NCBI GenBank assembly: GCA_021789605.1
Contig: JAJYJI010000014.1
Coordinates: 1 to 39,808 of the forward strand
DNA: 39,808 nucleotides
From: a bacterium
GTDB lineage: Bacteria > SZUA-79 > Acidulodesulfobacterales > Acidulodesulfobacteraceae
Direction: 5' to 3'
Part shown: positions 9,972 through 16,898 of the stretch, one piece after another
How positions within the stretch are numbered: the first letter of the stretch is position 1
Layout of the letters: every line of letters begins with the position of its first letter
Notes under the pieces: generated by a model
Told to the model about the DNA's origin: nothing
The model's input: only the letters and a program-made list of their open reading frames with translations
Databases searched by the model: none
Position numbers and translations under genes: made by a program

Positions 9972-11177
9972 ATGAGTTTGGCGACAATAGAAGAAGCCGC
10001 TCTCGATATAAAAATCGGGAAGATGATTATTCTCGTAGATGACGAAGACAGGGAAAATGAAGGGGATCTGGTAGTCGCCGCGGAACATGTAACTCCCGAA
10101 ATAATCAACTTTATGACAAAATACGCAAGAGGCTTGATTTGCTTAACGTTAACCGAGGAAAAGGCGGACAGCTTAGACCTTCCCCCTATGGTTACAAATA
10201 ACGAGTCAAAATTTACCACCGCGTTTACGGTATCGATAGAGGCAAAAGAAGGGGTTACTACGGGCATATCGGCCCATGACAGGGCAAGAACTATATTGAC
10301 GGCGATTAAGGACGACGCAAGACCCTCGGACTTAGTCAGGCCAGGCCATATTTTTCCCCTAAGAGGCAAAAACGGCGGAGTTTTAACAAGAACTGGGCAG
10401 ACTGAAGGCTCGATAGATATAGCGCGCATTGCAGGCTTAAAACCTTACGGGGTTATATGCGAAATAATGCACGACGACGGAACTATGGCGAGGATGCCGG
10501 ATTTAATAAAATTTTCAAAAAAATTCGATATAAAAATATTAAGCGTCAAGGATCTTATAAATTACAGGCTCAAACATGAAAAACATGTTAAAAGGCTCGT
10601 AGAATCCAAAATTCCTACCGGGTTTGCGGGCGATTTCAGAATAATAGTGTATTCCAACGATATAGATTTTAAAGAACATATAGCCCTTGTAAAAGGCGAA
10701 ATTAAGAAAGACGAACCGACTCTCGTAAGAGTTCACTCACAATGCCTTACCGGGGATATATTCGGTTCTATGCGATGCGACTGCGGAGACCAGTTAAAAG
10801 CGGCGATGGAGTCGATAGACAGGGAGGATAGAGGAGTTATTCTTTATTTAATGCAGGAAGGCCGGGGCATAGGACTGGTAAACAAATTAAAAGCTTATAA
10901 TTTGCAGGATGAGGGTTACGATACCGTCGAAGCGAATGAAAAACTAGGTTTTAAAGCTGATTTAAGAGAATATGGAGTAGGCGCTCAAATTTTAGTAGAT
11001 TTGGGCGTAGGTAAAATGCGGCTTATGACCAATAATCCAAAAAAAATAATAGGGCTCGAAGGATACGGACTTAGCGTCGTCGAAAGAGTTCCCGTAGAGA
11101 TATGCCCTAATGATACTAACAAACATTATCTTGAAACCAAAAGGGAAAAATTGGGGCATATATTAAAAATGAAATAA
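9972..11177 (+). CDS. ribBA: Bifunctional DHBP synthase / GTP cyclohydrolase II (RibBA)
   Basis: RibBA supplies both precursors of riboflavin: dihydroxybutanone phosphate from ribulose 5-phosphate, and the pyrimidine from GTP. The N-terminal RibB domain has [16 protein letters not shown] and the C-terminal RibA domain (from about residue 205) has the zinc-binding pattern [17 protein letters not shown] plus [12 protein letters not shown]. At 401 residues both domains look complete. The ribosome site AAAGGACGG lies about 10 bases before the ATG. It is in the ribD-ribE-ribBA-ribH series. Confidence 0.96.
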   Translation: MSLATIEEAALDIKIGKMIILVDDEDRENEGDLVVAAEHVTPEIINFMTKYARGLICLTLTEEKADSLDLPPMVTNNESKFTTAFTVSIEAKEGVTTGISAHDRARTILTAIKDDARPSDLVRPGHIFPLRGKNGGVLTRTGQTEGSIDIARIAGLKPYGVICEIMHDDGTMARMPDLIKFSKKFDIKILSVKDLINYRLKHEKHVKRLVESKIPTGFAGDFRIIVYSNDIDFKEHIALVKGEIKKDEPTLVRVHSQCLTGDIFGSMRCDCGDQLKAAMESIDREDRGVILYLMQEGRGIGLVNKLKAYNLQDEGYDTVEANEKLGFKADLREYGVGAQILVDLGVGKMRLMTNNPKKIIGLEGYGLSVVERVPVEICPNDTNKHYLETKREKLGHILKMK

Positions 11178-11209
11178 TAGAATTAAAATTAAATTATCGG
11201 GAGCATGAA

Positions 11210-11689
11210 ATGAACAATTTTAATTTAATCGAAGGAGAACTTAAGTCTGCGGGTTTTAGGTTCGGCATAGTCGTATCTAGATTTAACGATTTTATTAACG
11301 GCAAACTTTTAGACGGCGCCCTGGATTATTTAAAAAGGACGGGAGCCAAGGCAGACGATATATCTGTCGTTAAAGTGCCGGGGGCGTTTGAACTACCCAT
11401 GGCGGTAAAAATGCTGTTGGAAACAAAAAAATATAATGCCGTAATCTGTCTCGGAACCCTTATAAGAGGGGAAACCACGCATTTCGACCTTTTGGCTAAC
11501 CAGGTTACTAAATTAATATCCGAGCTTTCGATAAATTACAATATTCCGGTAAGTTACGGGATTATAACGGCGGAATCTATCGAGCAGGCGATATCGCGCG
11601 CCGGCACTAAAATGGGAAATAAAGGTTTCGATGCGGCAATGTCTGCCGTCGAAATGGCAAGCCTATACGCAAAAATTAAAAAAAGTTAG
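11210..11689 (+). CDS. ribH: 6,7-dimethyl-8-ribityllumazine synthase
   Basis: RibH condenses the RibA/RibD pyrimidine product with the RibB product. The 159-residue protein contains FGIVVSRFND, the substrate-binding VPGAFELPMAVK and LGTLIRGETTHFD with the catalytic His. The length is normal for the capsid-forming or pentameric enzyme. It follows ribBA by 32 bp and precedes nusB, a very common order in bacteria. Confidence 0.96.
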   Translation: MNNFNLIEGELKSAGFRFGIVVSRFNDFINGKLLDGALDYLKRTGAKADDISVVKVPGAFELPMAVKMLLETKKYNAVICLGTLIRGETTHFDLLANQVTKLISELSINYNIPVSYGIITAESIEQAISRAGTKMGNKGFDAAMSAVEMASLYAKIKKS

Positions 11690-11741
11690 ATTTTTTAATC
11701 AAAATTGCGCAAAATATTTTAAAAGCCTTTAATTAATTTTT

Positions 11742-12203
11742 ATGACCAAAAGAAGAAAAGCGAGAGAACTATCATTGCAATTTTTGTATGAAGTTGACGG
11801 GGATGCAGGCAATTTAGACTATAAAATAAAATGCTTTTATAATGATTTTGCTTCGGAAAGTCTTATTAGGGACGGATTCATAAAATCAAAAGAAGATTTA
11901 AGCGTAAAAAAGGATGTTTTTCAGATATTTGATTTTTTTGCTAATATCGTACGCGGAACCTTATCTAATTTAACGGATATTGACGGCCTCGTTAAAATCT
12001 TGTCTAAAAACTGGACTATCGATAGAATGTCGAGAGTTGACAGGAATATTTTAAGACTGTCTATTTACGAACTGTTATTCCACCTCGAAATTCCTAGAAA
12101 CGTTATTATTAACGAGGCAATAGAAATAGCGAAAAAATTTGGGAACGACGAATCGCCGGCTTTCATTAACGGCATATTAGATGCGGCGGTTAAGGCTAAA
12201 TAA
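11742..12203 (+). CDS. nusB: Transcription antitermination factor NusB
   Basis: NusB is an all-helical RNA-binding protein acting with NusE (S10) in rRNA transcription antitermination. The 153-residue protein starts MTKRRKARELSLQFLYEVD and contains DRMSRVDRNILRLSIYELLF, IPRNVIINEAIEIAKKFG and FINGILDAA, all family hallmarks. There is no clear Shine-Dalgarno; the upstream sequence is AT-rich. The next gene, a TusA-like selenoprotein candidate, begins 29 bp after its stop. Confidence 0.95.
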   Translation: MTKRRKARELSLQFLYEVDGDAGNLDYKIKCFYNDFASESLIRDGFIKSKEDLSVKKDVFQIFDFFANIVRGTLSNLTDIDGLVKILSKNWTIDRMSRVDRNILRLSIYELLFHLEIPRNVIINEAIEIAKKFGNDESPAFINGILDAAVKAK

Positions 12204-12232
12204 ACTACGATAATGGTAGATAAAAATTAAAA

Positions 12233-12505
12233 ATGGAGATTAAACCGGAATTGAATTACGGCGTTAACGTGCTTGATATCAGGGGGCTTTGCTGAGGTCC
12301 TCCGGTATGGGCGGTCGTCCGTAAACTTAAAACTTTGAAGCGGGATGACGTTTTAATGGCCGTCTCGGATAAAGATTCTTTATTAAACGATATACCCGCC
12401 GCATGCTCTTTGGTTGGCGTGCAATTACTAAACGCCGTCAGTTTAAAAGACCTTTACGTATTTTTTATTAAAAACAAAGACTGGGGGGAATTAAACAAAA
12501 AATGA
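12233..12505 (+). CDS. TusA-family sulfur-carrier protein, candidate selenoprotein (in-frame TGA read as Sec21)
   Basis: This frame is interrupted only by TGA at 12293-12295. Read through, it encodes 90 residues matching TusA/SirA along their whole length: LDIRGLC-U-GPPV aligns with the TusA LDxxGLxCPxPV block, KTLKRDDVLMAVSDKD follows, then NDIPAACSLVG, and YVFFIKNK at the end. The TGA is exactly at the position of the catalytic Cys (Cys19 in E. coli TusA). A SECIS-like hairpin starts 10 nt after it. The final TGA (12503-12505) overlaps the rph ATG at 12502, as expected of an intact translated frame. TusA proteins carry persulfide sulfur; a Sec form could serve sulfur or selenium transfer. 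Residue 22 is Gly, where TusA normally has Pro. TTG 12251 is a possible alternative start. A pseudogene with a nonsense mutation is the main alternative. Confidence 0.8.
12306..12323 (+). promoter_or_regulatory. Putative bacterial SECIS element
   Basis: The stem TATGGGC (12306-12312) pairs with GTCCGTA (12317-12323) over 7 bp, two of them G-U, and is closed by the tetraloop GGTC (12313-12316). The loop begins 17 nt after the last base of the candidate Sec TGA. The E. coli fdhF SECIS also has a GGUC loop, about 18 nt after its UGA; its G and U are read by SelB. The spacing, stem length and loop therefore match a SelB-recruiting element. This was folded by eye and no energy was calculated. Confidence 0.72.
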
Positions 12506-13221
12506 TTAGGAATTATAATAGAGCGGCAGATGAAATCAGGCCTGTTAAAATTACCCCGGGTTATATGAAATATGCCGAAGGTTCGTGCATTTTCGAAGCC
12601 GGCGATACTAAGGTGATTTGCACGGCTTCCGTCGATTATAAAGTCCCTCCGTTTTTAAAAGACAAAGGCGAAGGCTGGCTTACGGCAGAATATTCGATGC
12701 TTCCGAGGTCTGCGCAAAACAGGATACCGAGGGATTCGTCTAAAGGAAAAGTAAACGGAAGGGCACAGGAAATACAAAGGTTAATAGGCAGGTCGCTCAG
12801 GTCGGTTATTAATTTTTCTTATTTTTCGGGAATTACAGTATTAATAGACTGCGACGTTATAAGCGCAGACGGCGGAACGAGAACGGCTTCTATATCCGGA
12901 GCCTATGTCGCCGCCTATCTTGCGTTCTTAAATCTTATAAAACAGGGAAAAATAGAAAAAATGCCGTTTTACGACTCCGTAGCCGCAATAAGCATAGGCA
13001 TAGTAAACGGAGAAATTTTAGTAGATCTAGATTATTCTGAAGACTCTACCGCCGAGCTTGATTTTAATTTTATACTCACCGGCTCTCAAAAAATTATCGA
13101 AATACAGGGATGCGCAGAAAAAACCCCGATAGAATTCGATGTTCTCGGCAGGCTTTACGACCTTTCGAAAAAGGCCGCCGCGAAAATCACCGAATTGCAG
13201 AATAAGGCAATATTTCCGTAA
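12502..13221 (+). CDS. rph: Ribonuclease PH
   Basis: RNase PH trims the 3' ends of tRNA precursors by phosphorolysis. The 239-residue protein begins IRNYNRAADEIRPVKITPGY and has the conserved GWLTAEYSMLPRSAQNR, the phosphate-binding arginine region RAQEIQRLIGRSLR and CDVISADGGTRTASI. Its ATG overlaps the stop of the TusA-like gene (ATGA), so translation is probably coupled. rdgB, its frequent partner, is not next to it here: a 2.8-kb minus-strand block lies between them. Confidence 0.96.
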   Translation: MIRNYNRAADEIRPVKITPGYMKYAEGSCIFEAGDTKVICTASVDYKVPPFLKDKGEGWLTAEYSMLPRSAQNRIPRDSSKGKVNGRAQEIQRLIGRSLRSVINFSYFSGITVLIDCDVISADGGTRTASISGAYVAAYLAFLNLIKQGKIEKMPFYDSVAAISIGIVNGEILVDLDYSEDSTAELDFNFILTGSQKIIEIQGCAEKTPIEFDVLGRLYDLSKKAAAKITELQNKAIFP

Positions 13222-13239
13222 TATTTTTTAACCGTGTTT

Positions 13240-13575
13240 TTAACCGTGGCGGTATCTTATTACCTTAGCTTTTTCAACGGTAATCATTCCGTCTTTCATG
13301 ATTTCGTCAAGAAAAGGAAGCAAAGAATTAAGTTTTTCTTCCGTATCCACTATTTCTACGACGACCGGCATATCTTCCGATAACGCCAGCAGTTTAGCCG
13401 TATGTATCCTGCTGTGAGCGCCGAAACCCATTATGCCTCTTATTACGGTTGCCCCCGCAAGGTTAAGTTCCCGCGCCTTGATAACTATCTGCTCGTACAG
13501 CGTTTTGCCTTTATATGTATCGGATTCGCCTATGAATATTCTTAAAAGCATGCCTTCTTCAGGAAGATTCATCAT
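13240..13575 (-). CDS. DUF190 family PII-like protein
   Basis: This 111-residue protein begins MMNLPEEGMLLRIFIGESD and contains LYEQIVIKARELNLAGATVIRGIMGFG, the DUF190 pattern of a ferredoxin-like, PII-related fold. Its molecular function is not established; family members are often next to CrcB fluoride channels. Here it overlaps the crcB stop codon by 4 bp, so the two are surely co-transcribed. Its 3' end faces rph with an 18-bp gap and no visible terminator hairpin. Confidence 0.85.
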   Translation of the reverse strand: MMNLPEEGMLLRIFIGESDTYKGKTLYEQIVIKARELNLAGATVIRGIMGFGAHSRIHTAKLLALSEDMPVVVEIVDTEEKLNSLLPFLDEIMKDGMITVEKAKVIRYRHG

Positions 13576-13967
13576 ACCGCCCCTTTTATATTAGTCGTAA
13601 GAAGTTTTGCAATTATAAAACCGATAAAAACTAAAGCTATACCTATAATATTAGAAGCGAGAATATTAATCAAAGCAATTTTATATTCTCCATCCCTGAT
13701 TAGGTTAAAACTCTCAAGCGCGTATGTGGAAAAAGTAGTATAACCGCCCAGTAAGCCTATAAATATCGGAGCCCTGAAAGGCGAAGGTATATTAGATTCC
13801 TCAAACAGCCCCCATAAAAAACCTACCGTAAATGCTCCGGAAAGATTTACTATCATGATGCCGGCGGGGAAAACGCCGCCGTAGAATCTATCTCCTATTA
13901 TTGAAACGGCATAGCGCAAGAGGGTTCCAACCGCGCCTCCCAAAGCTATAAACAGCAGTTTAATCAT
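13572..13967 (-). CDS. crcB: Fluoride channel CrcB/Fluc
   Basis: Fluc channels are small dimeric membrane proteins that export fluoride. The 131-residue protein has four hydrophobic segments, the N-terminal GGAVGTLLRYAVS, the pore Asn in the NLSG segment and the signature GLLGGYTTFSTYALES. I prefer ATG 13967, which gives the usual MIKLLFIALGG start; a GTG at 13982 would add five residues. Only 56 bp separate it from fxsA and no fluoride riboswitch is visible in front of it. It leads into the DUF190 gene. Confidence 0.93.
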   Translation of the reverse strand: MIKLLFIALGGAVGTLLRYAVSIIGDRFYGGVFPAGIMIVNLSGAFTVGFLWGLFEESNIPSPFRAPIFIGLLGGYTTFSTYALESFNLIRDGEYKIALINILASNIIGIALVFIGFIIAKLLTTNIKGAV

Positions 13968-14023
13968 AAGCGGCAAGCCCACTAATATTTATTTACTTTA
14001 ATTTTTTTTAAAAGTCGGAGTTA

Positions 14024-14524
14024 TTAAATCAGCCTTTTATGCGTTTTTTCGTCATCGTCCGAATCTTCGGACGGCGTGGCTTCAGCCGTAAATATATGGG
14101 CGCCGCCTTCGTCTTCATCATTGCGGACATTGTCGTAATAATAAGTAAAATTGCCTTTTAACTTATTTTTAAAATATTTGAATATAAAATATACCAGATA
14201 ATAATTTAAAAACGGAATTAAAAAAAGAATTGCTATAAAATCGGTGATAAATCCAGGAATAAAAAACAGTATTCCGGCTATAAAATAAGCGGTAGATTTA
14301 ATTAAATTTTTATTTAAAATTTTTCCGGAGGAAAAATCGTAAAGCGCATTTTGAAAAGCGATGTATTTAATTCTTTTTGTTATTACGTAGCCGGCAATAC
14401 TAAAAAATATCAAAAACCCAGCCGTTGCTGGATAACCTAATCTTTCGGCTATTTTTATAAATACGTAAATTTCTAAAAATATATCTATGACTATCGCAAA
14501 AAAAATTTTCCCGAATAAACCCAT
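14024..14524 (-). CDS. fxsA: FxsA family membrane protein
   Basis: This 166-residue inner-membrane protein shows the FxsA layout: an N-terminal hydrophobic segment with DIFLEIYVFIKIAERLG, a second segment, then SGKILNKNLIKSTAYFIAGILFFIPGFITD and a fourth segment. The C-terminal 40 residues are charged and rich in Asp/Glu (RNDEDEGGAHIF, SEDSDDDEKT) and should lie in the cytoplasm. E. coli FxsA is known for relieving phage T7 exclusion by F plasmid; its cellular job is unclear. It is upstream of crcB on the same strand. Confidence 0.82.
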   Translation of the reverse strand: MGLFGKIFFAIVIDIFLEIYVFIKIAERLGYPATAGFLIFFSIAGYVITKRIKYIAFQNALYDFSSGKILNKNLIKSTAYFIAGILFFIPGFITDFIAILFLIPFLNYYLVYFIFKYFKNKLKGNFTYYYDNVRNDEDEGGAHIFTAEATPSEDSDDDEKTHKRLI

Positions 14525-14917
14525 TTATTTAATATACAACGGTTTTATAAATTAATCAAATTTTAACGCTTAATCGATTAATTTTAGGTATTAATGTCCA
14601 GACGCGGCTTGCATAACCGCCTTGTATAATCACAAAAGGCTAATGCCCCTAAATACATTTTATTTGGAACGGGTTGGCCATGGCCTTATTTTACCGCCCG
14701 GAATCAGCGAAAAAAACATTTCCGATACCGCTTAATCCCCTATAAACACTGGTCAAAACAGCAACGGTAGTAAAATTTTGCAGGAAATAAAAATAGAGAT
14801 GTGCTATTTTATTGACTTTGAACGTGGCGGGGCGTCAAAACGCACTATCCATAAAAACTCTTAAAAATATAGTTACGTTAAAAGAATTTTCCTCAGATTT
14901 TTAATTTATAGCGGCAA
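14525..14917. other. Intergenic stretch without recognised gene
   Basis: About 390 bp between fxsA and the Spy-like gene's terminator hold no convincing coding frame. A 30-codon open frame from ATG 14642 has no family resemblance that I can name. Several short inverted repeats are present (for example GCGG...CCGC near 14613-14629). The promoter of the fxsA-crcB-DUF190 transcript should lie in the left part of this stretch, but I see no strong -35/-10 pair. Confidence 0.5.
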
Positions 14918-14951
14918 AAATGGCGCATCACTAAATAAAGATGCGCCATTT
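14918..14951 (-). terminator. Intrinsic terminator of the Spy-like gene
   Basis: A perfect 12-bp stem (AAATGGCGCATC at 14918-14929 with its complement at 14940-14951) encloses a 10-base AT-rich loop. On the minus strand the stem runs into five Ts ending at 14916. It lies 41 bp past the stop of the minus-strand Spy-like gene, the right place and polarity for a Rho-independent terminator. Confidence 0.82.
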
Positions 14952-14992
14952 CAATATAAAGCGTTTAAATTTGTTTTAAATCATAGTAAATT

Positions 14993-15529
14993 TTATTCGG
15001 CTAGATTTTCTTTCATCATTTTGATTTTTTTGTTTAACATTTTTTTCATAAACTCAAGTCGTTTAATCCTGTTATTAATCATTTTTTTCATAAGAACTAC
15101 AAATCTGCTTCTTTGTTTGGGCGTTAGAACGTTAAAAAATTTTTCAAAAAAGTTTGCCTTAATTTCGGCCATATTTTTAGCTTTACCCGTAATATCCGAT
15201 ATGAATATCTTTTTATTAAATGTTCCTGATTTCATCGCCGAAAACAAAGGATTTCTAAAATGTCCCATATTTACTTCAAAGGCCTTAAATTCCTGACGCT
15301 TAATTGTCGCAATCTGATGTATCTGATTTTTTGTTAAGCCCAGTTCCTTTTTTAACATAAAAACATTGAACATCTCCGTCTCCATTTTCATTTTAGAGCA
15401 ACGCATAAATTTATGCCGCATGAAATTATGGCGATTCATTGATTGAATTGCGGAAGCTTTGCAGGAGAAATACGTTCCCGCAAAGATAAAAACGAATAGA
15501 AATAAAAATAAAATCTTAAACTTTTTCAT
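14993..15529 (-). CDS. Spy/CpxP-like periplasmic LTxxQ protein
   Basis: This 178-residue protein begins with a signal peptide (MKKFKILFLFLFVFIFAGTY...CKASA). The mature part is rich in Lys, Met and Phe, with the two LTxxQ motifs of the Spy/CpxP/zinc-resistance family: LTKNQ and LTPKQRSRF. Spy and CpxP are periplasmic chaperone-like or stress-feedback proteins. A Met/His-rich stretch after the signal peptide (MNRHNFMRHKFMRCSKMKM) suggests metal binding, an inference only. The start has AAAGGAG 7 bases upstream. It is a single-gene unit with its own promoter and terminator. Confidence 0.78.
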   Translation of the reverse strand: MKKFKILFLFLFVFIFAGTYFSCKASAIQSMNRHNFMRHKFMRCSKMKMETEMFNVFMLKKELGLTKNQIHQIATIKRQEFKAFEVNMGHFRNPLFSAMKSGTFNKKIFISDITGKAKNMAEIKANFFEKFFNVLTPKQRSRFVVLMKKMINNRIKRLEFMKKMLNKKIKMMKENLAE

Positions 15530-15545
15530 GGCAAATCTCCTTTTA

Positions 15546-15565
15546 AATTAATTAGCTAATTAATT
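15546..15565. promoter_or_regulatory. 20-bp perfect palindrome in the leader of the Spy-like gene
   Basis: AATTAATTAG is followed at once by its exact reverse complement, making a 20-bp palindrome. It lies 17 bp upstream of the Spy-like start codon, just before the ribosome site and about 32 bp downstream of the predicted transcription start. It could be an operator for a dimeric repressor that senses envelope or metal stress. In an AT-rich genome it could also be chance, although a perfect 20-bp match is long. Confidence 0.45.
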
Positions 15566-15603
15566 GCAATGAACAATGTTTTCACGAACCGTATTTATTT
15601 ATA

Positions 15604-15612
15604 ATTATACCA
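15604..15612 (-). promoter_or_regulatory. Extended -10 promoter for the Spy-like gene
   Basis: On the minus strand the sequence TGGTATAAT gives a consensus -10 hexamer with the upstream TG of an extended -10 promoter. No good -35 is seen 17 bp upstream, which is usual for extended -10 promoters. Transcription would start near 15597, leaving a leader of about 68 nt that contains the palindrome at 15546-15565. Confidence 0.5.
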
Positions 15613-16033
15613 ATGAAATATTAATTAAAAATAAATATTTCATAAACCATAATAAAATAATCCCTGAACTGCATTAGAATTTTTATTTTCCGGATGAGCC
15701 GTCCGAATATGGGCGGCTTTTAACCGTGCCATCTAAGCGGGAAAGGCTTTGCGGGCGTTTGACATTTAAACCGATGGACGCGAAAGCGGATATAAAAATA
15801 TATATTTTTCGTATGTTCAGTATTTCTCGCGCGATACTTTTATCAGGCTTTTCAACGCTCTTAGATATGCGCCAATAATAAATATCCCAGTAAAAATCTT
15901 TATTTCATTATAGCATAGCCGGAACGGGAATTCCTAAAATTCCAAAATTGAATAAATTTTCAATATCTGATAAAGTAAAACTATGACAATATGTCGATTA
16001 AAAATGGTTTAAATATTTAGGATAATAAATTTT
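15613..16033. other. Intergenic stretch with repeat-like hairpin; no gene recognised
   Basis: This region separates the divergent Spy-like gene and rdgB. It contains the hairpin repeat at 15697-15722 and some GC-richer sequence (15690-15800) unlike the AT-rich flanks. The minus strand is open from about 15900 to 15690 (about 60 codons, including KSVEKPDKSIAREIL), but it has no start codon and I recognise no family. Confidence 0.45.
15693..15722. repeat. Short interspersed hairpin repeat, copy 1
   Basis: AGCCGTCC (15697-15704) pairs with GGGCGGCT (15711-15718), and four Ts follow. The block beginning ATGAGCCGTC and its hairpin recur near 21175-21201, and both copies are followed by a segment containing an AAGCGGGAAA- or AGGCGGGAAA-type string. 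This looks like a dispersed intergenic repeat. The hairpin plus T-run could also act as a + strand terminator, but no + strand gene ends just before it. Confidence 0.55.
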
Positions 16034-16684
16034 ATGCCAAATATTCTCATAGCTACCGGCAACGCCCATAAGTTCCAAGAAATTGAAGCTATAATAGGGA
16101 AATTTACCGATTTAAGTTTAAATTTAGTTTATTTGGATAAAAGTTATCGCGTTGAAATAATCGAAGACCGCAAATCTTACGAAGAAAACGCAAAAACTAA
16201 GGTCGAGGGATACCTGGAATTTTTGGAAAAAAATCCGGATTTAAGGGCAGAATTAAATCTCGATTTTATAGCAAGCGAAGATTCGGGGCTCGAGGTAGAG
16301 TGTCTTGGCGGCGAACCGGGGCTTTTTACGGCAAGATACGCAGGCGAAAACGCTTCGGATATTGCCAACATAGAGAAGCTTCTTAACGGCATGAGATTGA
16401 AAAAGGAATGCGCGGAAAACAGGCTCGCTAAATTTGTCTGCCATGCATGCCTTTACGATATTAAAAAAAATAGTTTCGAATATTTTTACGGAGAATTAAA
16501 AGGTTTAATTTCCGAAGAAATAAGCGGCACGAAAGGTTTCGGCTACGACCCCGTTTTTATCGTGCCTGAGTTCAATAAAACGGCGGCTCAGATTGCCCCA
16601 GAGGAAAAAAACGCAATATCTCACAGAGCTGTTGCTTTCGGAAAAGCAGCCGACGCGATAAAGTCAAAAGGAAGACTGATATAA
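16034..16684 (+). CDS. rdgB: XTP/dITP pyrophosphatase (RdgB/HAM1)
   Basis: RdgB hydrolyses non-canonical purine triphosphates (XTP, dITP) to keep them out of DNA and RNA. The 216-residue protein has the N-terminal ATGNAHKFQEI, the metal-binding SEDSGLEVECLGGEPG with TARYAG, GTKGFGYDPVFIVPE and the C-terminal ISHRAVAF. The length is slightly above the usual 195-205. rdgB commonly follows rph; here it stands 2.8 kb away. Confidence 0.94.
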   Translation: MPNILIATGNAHKFQEIEAIIGKFTDLSLNLVYLDKSYRVEIIEDRKSYEENAKTKVEGYLEFLEKNPDLRAELNLDFIASEDSGLEVECLGGEPGLFTARYAGENASDIANIEKLLNGMRLKKECAENRLAKFVCHACLYDIKKNSFEYFYGELKGLISEEISGTKGFGYDPVFIVPEFNKTAAQIAPEEKNAISHRAVAFGKAADAIKSKGRLI

Positions 16685-16898
16685 TATGAAGAAATTGGCG
16701 GATTGGCCTGCTTCGCCTGACCTCGTCCGCCTGCCAAGACTCGCATAACCGTTAAATTTCATACGGCTTTTATTTTCAAAGAATTTGCCGAAATAATAAA
16801 AAAATAAATAAGTTTGCAATGGCCGTTAATGTCGTTGATAGTGGTCATAAACGACGAAGCAATCTTTGCATCAGCGGCGGTAGAATATTTATAAAATT
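16685..16898. other. Intergenic spacer rdgB-glcD, no gene seen
   Basis: These 214 bp contain a GC-richer patch (16693-16740) resembling the repeat-like spacers elsewhere in the window. A loose inverted repeat GTCGTT...AACGAC lies around 16831-16855. No coding frame of note is present. Confidence 0.4.

Noticed and set aside
12293-12295. In-frame TGA as evidence for a pseudogene or for a non-standard genetic code
   Set aside because: Many genes here end in TGA at the expected length (plsX, fabG, ribD, iorA, iorB), so TGA is a normal stop. The rest of the TusA frame is intact, and a SECIS-like hairpin sits at the right spacing, which fits Sec better than decay.
13968-14023. Fluoride riboswitch upstream of crcB
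   Set aside because: The spacer to fxsA is about 56 bp at most, and no conserved fluoride-riboswitch core is visible.
15690-15900. Possible minus-strand gene fragment (about 60 open codons)
   Set aside because: It has no start codon, upstream stops are close, and the translation shows no family I recognise. It overlaps the hairpin repeat.
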